From: Clostridiales bacterium VE202-01
GTDB taxonomy: Bacteria > Bacillota_I > Bacilli_A > Erysipelotrichales > Coprobacillaceae
Direction: 5' to 3'
NCBI GenBank assembly: GCA_000508865.1
Contig: BAHP02000100.1
Location: forward strand, 1-40,777
DNA: 40,777 bases
Part shown: one piece after another, positions 37,301 to 40,777 of the stretch
Layout: every line of letters begins with the position of its first letter
How positions within the stretch are numbered: position 1 is the first letter of the stretch
Program-made: the position numbers and the translations under genes
The notes under the pieces: generated by a model
What the model saw: only the letters and a program-made list of their open reading frames with translations
Told to the model about the DNA's origin: nothing
The model's database searches: none

Positions 37301-38186
37301 ATCAGATAATGTTACCCTTGAACCATGGGCTATAAATATGTCGATGATTGATTATATGAGTGCAACAAAATCAGAGGTAACATTAGTAAATAAAACAGCA
37401 TTAGAAATTGCGGTAGATGTTGCAAACAACGTAACAGAAGAACAATTAAATAACTTAGTACCAGCAGTAGCTGAAGAATTTAAAGCAGCCTTAACGGATG
37501 CTCTAGCAGTATTAGATGATGCAGCTGCAGATCAAGAACAAGTAGATGCAGCATTTGATAGATTAGCAACAGCAATCCAAATGTTAGACTTCATCAAAGG
37601 AGATAAAGCGACATTACGTTCATTTGTAAATAATGTAAAAGATACAAAAGCAGATTTATATATAAGTGTAACATGGAGTGCGTTTGCAGAAGCGTTAGAG
37701 ATTGGAAAAGTAGTATTAGCAGATGAAAATGCAATGCAAGAAGAAGTGGATAATGCGTATGAAGCGCTAGTAAGAGCATATTTAGACTTAAGATTAGTAC
37801 CAAATAAAAATTTACTAGCAGATCTAATTAATCAAGCAAAAGGATTAGTAGCAGCTAATTACACAGCAGAAACATGGAATGCTGTAAGTGAAGCATTAGC
37901 AACAGCAGAAATGGTGATGAACAATGAAAATGCAACACAAGAAGAAGTAGATAATGCACAAAGTTTATTGGCAAAAGCAGTAGAAGGACTAGTAGCAGGC
38001 AGTGCAGGTGAGACAGTAAATAAACCAGCAGTAGATAATAGTTCCACAACAATAGATAAAGCAGTAAGTAAGAGAGATACAATTACAAGCATAAAAACTG
38101 GAGACAACAATTTAATTGGAATGTTTGGAACAGTTGCATTGTTGAGCTTGGCAGGAGTAACTTTATTAAGGAAAAAGGAAAATTAA
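34323..38186 (+). CDS. Cell-wall-anchored GH3 glycosidase with permuted domains and FIVAR repeats
   Basis: A 1287-residue secreted enzyme. Signal peptide (about 1-30, ending near TMAA); GH3 C-terminal-type domain first (about 60-340, SEGMVLLKND, GGTGSGD); fibronectin III-like domain (about 336-453); GH3 catalytic barrel (about 562-880) with VADGPGGIR, GRNFEYYSEDP, LKHFALNNQE and VMTDWNGG, whose D819 is the expected nucleophile; then FIVAR helical repeats (about 1026-1230), and the sorting signal SIKTGDNN, helix, LLRKKEN. C-domain-before-barrel order is known from R. albus-type beta-glucosidases, so a beta-glucosidase or related exo-glycosidase is likely; the exact sugar is unknown. Start is ATG 34323 behind AGGGGAAGAG; the ATG at 34290 would place leader residues before the signal peptide. 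Confidence 0.92.
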   Translation: MKKWKQITSASLLSAMMALGNVTSTMAATTDNSISQREKENAALAREVASEGMVLLKNDENALPIKGKNVALFGNSAVRTIRGGTGSGDPFNGGLSGGGDVMVDLSERYNINIYKAFVDKGYNVTSGAFLEEFANGYDDAKLAFGSNPMSTFAYPEMELTQSIIDQAKEGTDTAIYVIGRNAGEGADRSSTTKKTRATINGEEVEFEVGDYELTETEKANLALVGKNFDKVTVVLNAGGVIDTKFMDEIEGLDALINMSQAGQEAGTAAFDVLTGIVTPSGKLTSTWAQNYSDYPASETFGGNDSEENLELYDEGIYAGYRYFDTFNITPAYEFGYGMSYTDFNIEVDGVEANEDKVTVEATVTNVGDTYSGKEVVEVYYSAPDSDDAEKAYQELAGFAKTDVLGPGESQTLTITYETEDMAYYNTDQAAYVLDAGDYVIRVGNSSRNTKVAGVINLDKAAKTEQLSNQLGDPYQYGLSEISKGNTTPYNYADEAEEIANVKKILINADNIECVENISEYNDETVYTYTSDSKYTATQPYEKVVQVGDKSDATLLDVYNGDVTIEEFVAKMSLEELATLNCGSGWGVANENTPVVGSSSDTIPGAAGETTVKYFDTHGIPSIVVADGPGGIRVKQEYEATDVTTGEIETYYQYCTAWPVSVLRGQTWNTELLEEVGRAFAKELKEMGITVVLGPSLNIHRDPLCGRNFEYYSEDPLVSGMMAGAETRGVQETPGIGACLKHFALNNQEASRNSSNSVASERTMREIYLKGFEIAVKTSRPMTIMTSYNLINGVPAADNYDLCTNVLRGEWDFEGMVMTDWNGGLSTPRISMHAGNDMIMPGGPSRVQNIVGGAITIVPEFDENGQISLKENLNMMFAYQEAAWGEFIVDGAGQDTVVAQLGDDYVAAVDDNGNVLVNGEVIYSRYVSNIWGGTGYFTDPVTTAIASVSDDGKQIIYRGTYLDDNTICLGDVQKSAINNLKVIINSIAMEAFYGSDNVTLEPWAINMSMIDYMSATKSEVTLVNKTALEIAVDVANNVTEEQLNNLVPAVAEEFKAALTDALAVLDDAAADQEQVDAAFDRLATAIQMLDFIKGDKATLRSFVNNVKDTKADLYISVTWSAFAEALEIGKVVLADENAMQEEVDNAYEALVRAYLDLRLVPNKNLLADLINQAKGLVAANYTAETWNAVSEALATAEMVMNNENATQEEVDNAQSLLAKAVEGLVAGSAGETVNKPAVDNSSTTIDKAVSKRDTITSIKTGDNNLIGMFGTVALLSLAGVTLLRKKEN

Positions 38187-38233
38187 AAACAGAATAAAAA
38201 TATTTTCCCTGAAAATTTAAACAGATCCCTAAA

Positions 38234-38271
38234 AAACTCATAGAAATGATTTTCATTATCTATGGGTTTTT
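38234..38271 (+). terminator. Terminator of the GH3 gene
   Basis: AAACTCATAG pairs with CTATGGGTTT, with an inner AATGA/TCATT stem, then T. The following interval to 38468 is AT-rich and holds no gene. Confidence 0.8.
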
Positions 38272-38468
38272 ATATTTATAATTAGAGGTCATTATTAGCT
38301 AGTATTAAATAATTTAATATTTGAAAAGGAAAATTGTTTTAAACTTAAAAATTAATGAAATTTATAAAACAGAATTAAGAAATAATTTAATGTCTTTAAA
38401 GAATATTCAATGCATAAATATAGTTATATAATAAAAGTGAATAATTAATTTAAAAAATATTAAAATGT

Positions 38469-38509
38469 GATGATAAAATGACTTTTTTTGATGAAAAAAT
38501 AGCATTTTT
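38469..38509 (+). promoter_or_regulatory. Tandem direct-repeat operator upstream of the esterase gene
   Basis: GATGATAAAATGAC (38469) and GATGAAAAAATAGC (38490) repeat with a 21-bp period across a T7 stretch, followed by CATTTTTGTAAAAA and TTTATGTTAAT. Base by base this mirrors the element before the GH3 gene, including the T7 spacer and the distance to the -10 region. Confidence 0.62.
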
Positions 38510-38561
38510 GTAAAAAAAATTTATGTTAATATATATATAATAAAAAGAAAGGGGAGTAAGT

Positions 38562-40049
38562 ATGATAAAAAGACTATTTAGTTGCTTATTGTGTACTTTG
38601 ATGATTGTTGGGATATGTAAGATACCAATAATGGCCTTAGACAATCAAACGGCAAGTGGAACACAAAAGGCATATATTGTTGGAGATGACTGGGGACCAG
38701 CAGTAACAAAAACTGTAATTGTTTTGGATAAAACAATTAACAGCGACTCAGTAAGTAAAGAAAAATTCAGTGTAGTAGAAGAAAAACAATCTTATACAAA
38801 TCGGCCGGCAGCAAGAACAGTAACAGCTGCTTATACATCTGATGCTGAAGGAAATAAGATTGAAAGCAGTTCAAATTATATTACAATTGAAATGTATGTT
38901 TCACCAAGTGAAGGATCACCGTTCTTCTATGATTTTATTAGTGGAAGAAATGTATGGTGCAATACATATAAATTAAATGTATCATTGATAGAAGGTACAA
39001 CATTAACAGCAGGTCAGGAAGTGATTAATGCCTTAGCAATCAAAGCCGATATAAATGTATCAGATCCAGCAGAAAGAATCTGCGAACAATTAGATGGTTT
39101 TGATACAACTAAAACATATATGGCTACAGACGGAACTGTATATTCATATGCAGACTATGTACCAGCTGAAGATAATCAGAAAAATGCCTTAGTGATCTGG
39201 TTACATGGAGCAGGAGAAGGAGGAACGGATCCAACAATTGATTTGCTTGCAAATGAGGTAACAGCATTAGCAGGGAATGAATTCCAAAACTTATTTGAAG
39301 GAGTATATATTTTAGCACCACAATCACCAACAATGTGGATGGATGATGGAACAGGAGCATATCAAAATGGAGACAAAGGATCATGCTATGCAGAAAGTTT
39401 ATTTGAACTAATTGATACTTATGTTAAAGCAAATGATGACATTGATCCGAATCGCATAATTATAGGGGGATGTTCAAACGGTGGTTATATGACAATGGAA
39501 ATGATTTTGAAACACCCAGATTATTTTGCGGCAGCATATCCAATCTGCGAAGCATTCCAGGATCAATATATTAGTGATGAACAAATTGAAGCAATAAAAG
39601 ATATGCCAATCTGGTTTACATATGCAAAAACAGACCAGACAGTAAATCCAGAATTATGTACAAAAGCAACGGTAACAAGACTGCTAGAAGCAAGAGCAGC
39701 AAATGTACATGTATCAGTATTTGAAGATGTACATGATACAACAGGAAGATTTACAAATGCAGATGGAACACCATATGTATATGACGGACATTGGTCATGG
39801 GTATACTTTGATAACAACGAGTGTTATGATGAAAACGGAGTAAATGCTTGGCAATGGTTAGCAAAACAGACAAAAGCAGAAGAAAGTATTACAGATCCAG
39901 ATAGTAATGAACCATCAGATGCGACTTTAAATAGTTCAACAGCTGTTGAAGGGGTTAAAACTGGAGATTCAACATACTATGTGTCATTAGCTGCTTTAAT
40001 GATGCTAGCTGCTTCAGGTATTTATGTAAGCAGAAGAAAAGAATTTTAA
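38562..40049 (+). CDS. Cell-wall-anchored EstA-like esterase
   Basis: A 495-residue secreted alpha/beta hydrolase. Signal peptide (about 1-25), an Ig-like N-terminal domain (about 35-165) as in EstA-type esterases, then the hydrolase domain (about 175-440) with VIWLHGAGEGG for the oxyanion region, the nucleophile elbow GGCSNGG (S305), an Asp in YAKTDQTVNP and a His in YDGHWSW. It ends with a linker, GVKTGDST, a hydrophobic helix and SRRKEF, a sorting signal. Such enzymes remove acyl or feruloyl groups from plant polysaccharides, so it would fit with the GH3 glycosidase; the substrate is inferred. GAAAGGGGAGTAAGT precedes the ATG. Confidence 0.88.
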   Translation: MIKRLFSCLLCTLMIVGICKIPIMALDNQTASGTQKAYIVGDDWGPAVTKTVIVLDKTINSDSVSKEKFSVVEEKQSYTNRPAARTVTAAYTSDAEGNKIESSSNYITIEMYVSPSEGSPFFYDFISGRNVWCNTYKLNVSLIEGTTLTAGQEVINALAIKADINVSDPAERICEQLDGFDTTKTYMATDGTVYSYADYVPAEDNQKNALVIWLHGAGEGGTDPTIDLLANEVTALAGNEFQNLFEGVYILAPQSPTMWMDDGTGAYQNGDKGSCYAESLFELIDTYVKANDDIDPNRIIIGGCSNGGYMTMEMILKHPDYFAAAYPICEAFQDQYISDEQIEAIKDMPIWFTYAKTDQTVNPELCTKATVTRLLEARAANVHVSVFEDVHDTTGRFTNADGTPYVYDGHWSWVYFDNNECYDENGVNAWQWLAKQTKAEESITDPDSNEPSDATLNSSTAVEGVKTGDSTYYVSLAALMMLAASGIYVSRRKEF

Positions 40050-40082
40050 TTTATTAAAAAGATTATCAAATTTTTGAAAACT

Positions 40083-40127
40083 AAAAATATCTGTGATATT
40101 AATAAATAATATCTACAGATATTTTTT
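40083..40127 (+). terminator. Terminator of the esterase gene
   Basis: AAAATATCTGT pairs with ACAGATATTTT outside a second stem GATATT with AATATC, followed by T. Confidence 0.85.
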
Positions 40128-40237
40128 ATTTAATATTCATACTTGTATGAATATATGTACTTTAGGCAGTTGAGGATACGAAGTACGCGAAATAAAAAAC
40201 TACCAGCTATGTAGGTGGAGTGATAAAGGTAATAAAT

Positions 40238-40345
40238 ATGGCTCAAAAAACAAATCATTAGTATATTGTCTTCACTCCAAAGTATTATGATCAACAAAAA
40301 ATGATATAGGAGAAATATTAAGAACGTTATGTCGATTGTTGTTTA
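40238..40345 (+). mobile_element. Relic of an IS200/IS605-type TnpA transposase
   Basis: The start MAQKTNH is followed by a stop, then YIVFTPKY and, in another frame, GEILRTLCR. These match the conserved beginning of TnpA (the HIVFxPKYRR and IGEILRTLC segments). The 60 bp before it (near 40175-40235) contain CTACCAGCTATGTAG, a small hairpin as found at IS200-type left ends. The catalytic part is missing, so the element is inactive. Confidence 0.6.
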
Positions 40346-40542
40346 GCGCTTTATATTAACTTGGGTTTATCAAATTATTTTGACTGGCTTTTTTTTGCTG
40401 TTTTGACTAATCAGTACTGTTTATATAACAGGCTATTCTTTCACTATCTCAGAAAATATCATTCAAATTGCTAAATTTACTGGATACTCTAATATAGTAA
40501 GCGTCAAATTATGAGGCAGAATATGTAAAAATGTTCAGGTGA

Positions 40543-40668
40543 ATGCTTAAATATAAAGACGGCCATCTAAGATTTATGGAGGACTTTAAAGTTCCGTATA
40601 CAAACAATGCGACGGAAAAGCATGTGTTGGAATTTAAAGTTACTGCAAAGTGCCAGGATAAAAAATGA
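40543..40668 (+). mobile_element. Relic of an IS66-family transposase, C-terminal fragment
   Basis: A 41-codon frame reads MLKYKDGHLRFMEDFKVPYT, then NNATEKHVLEFKVTAK. This resembles the IS66 transposase segment 'HL.F..DF.VPF.NN.AER..R..K', although the usual Arg after Glu is Lys here. The frame has a stop upstream and ends early. The interval 40346-40542 around it has no gene I can support. Confidence 0.6.
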
Positions 40669-40777
40669 AAGGGTCTTAAAAATTTTAAGAAATGTGTTTC
40701 GTTAATGCACTTTTTCATAATGCTTATTTTTTTTATATAAATTATCGGTAAATAGATACTCAAACATGAAATAAAAT

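Noticed and set aside
37400-38010. The repeated, A/G-rich DNA near the end of the GH3 gene as a CRISPR or tandem DNA repeat.
   Set aside because: The periodicity is at protein level (FIVAR helices) and DNA copies are too diverged. No CRISPR array was found anywhere in the window.
37594-38110. Long open frames on the minus strand within the FIVAR region of the GH3 gene, rich in Leu.
   Set aside because: They are mirror frames of the Ala/Glu/Asn-rich helical repeats and have no ribosome sites.

Overview
The window is low-GC, AT-biased Bacillota DNA. Gene content and style suggest a gut Erysipelotrichia/Coprobacillaceae-type anaerobe (Clostridium ramosum or spiroforme group): superoxide reductase instead of catalase, cell-wall proteins ending in an x-T-G-D sorting motif, R. 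albus-type GH3, YitT and YibE/F membrane proteins. The taxon is inferred from these features, not from a database match.

Layout. (1) 54-4952: two paralogous membrane proteins with N-terminal zinc ribbons, then murF and ddl, which make and attach the D-Ala-D-Ala end of the peptidoglycan precursor. A convergent capA-like gene and a CpXC zinc protein follow. (2) 7022-16994: a complete branched-chain amino acid operon, promoter - Leu-type T-box - leuA - ilvN - ilvC - leuC - leuD - leuB - ilvD - ilvB - terminator. leuA and leuC each carry a one-base frameshift as read here. (3) 17132-18216: a small membrane protein and a decayed patch with a LytTR-domain relic. (4) 18217-23130: a very large secreted PHP-phosphoesterase multidomain protein whose FIVAR and sorting-signal tail is cut off by two opposite frameshifts. 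(5) 23180-28416: YibE/F, a 39-residue stand-alone sorting-signal microprotein, a TetR regulator divergent from a ROK regulator plus PHP phosphoesterase pair, YitT and a rhodanese. (6) 28449-30999: pgk-tpiA (glycolysis) and a superoxide reductase. (7) 31000-33400: a graveyard holding a second copy of the microprotein, two unrecognised gene relics, and a GH3 gene collapsed to its two ends. (8) 33408-40049: an AraC regulator, a 1287-residue cell-wall GH3 glycosidase and a cell-wall esterase. Both enzyme genes are preceded by the same tandem 21-22 bp direct repeat, the likely AraC operator. (9) 40050-40777: relics of IS200/IS605 and IS66 transposases.

The most notable points are the shared tandem operator that seems to tie araC, the GH3 gene and the esterase gene into a local polysaccharide-degradation regulon; the microprotein that consists of little more than a sortase-type sorting signal; and the collapsed GH3 paralogue. 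At least eight one-base indels, mostly contractions of short homopolymers in otherwise intact genes, raise the possibility that the source assembly has indel errors. This must be settled before leucine auxotrophy or loss of the AraC regulator is claimed.
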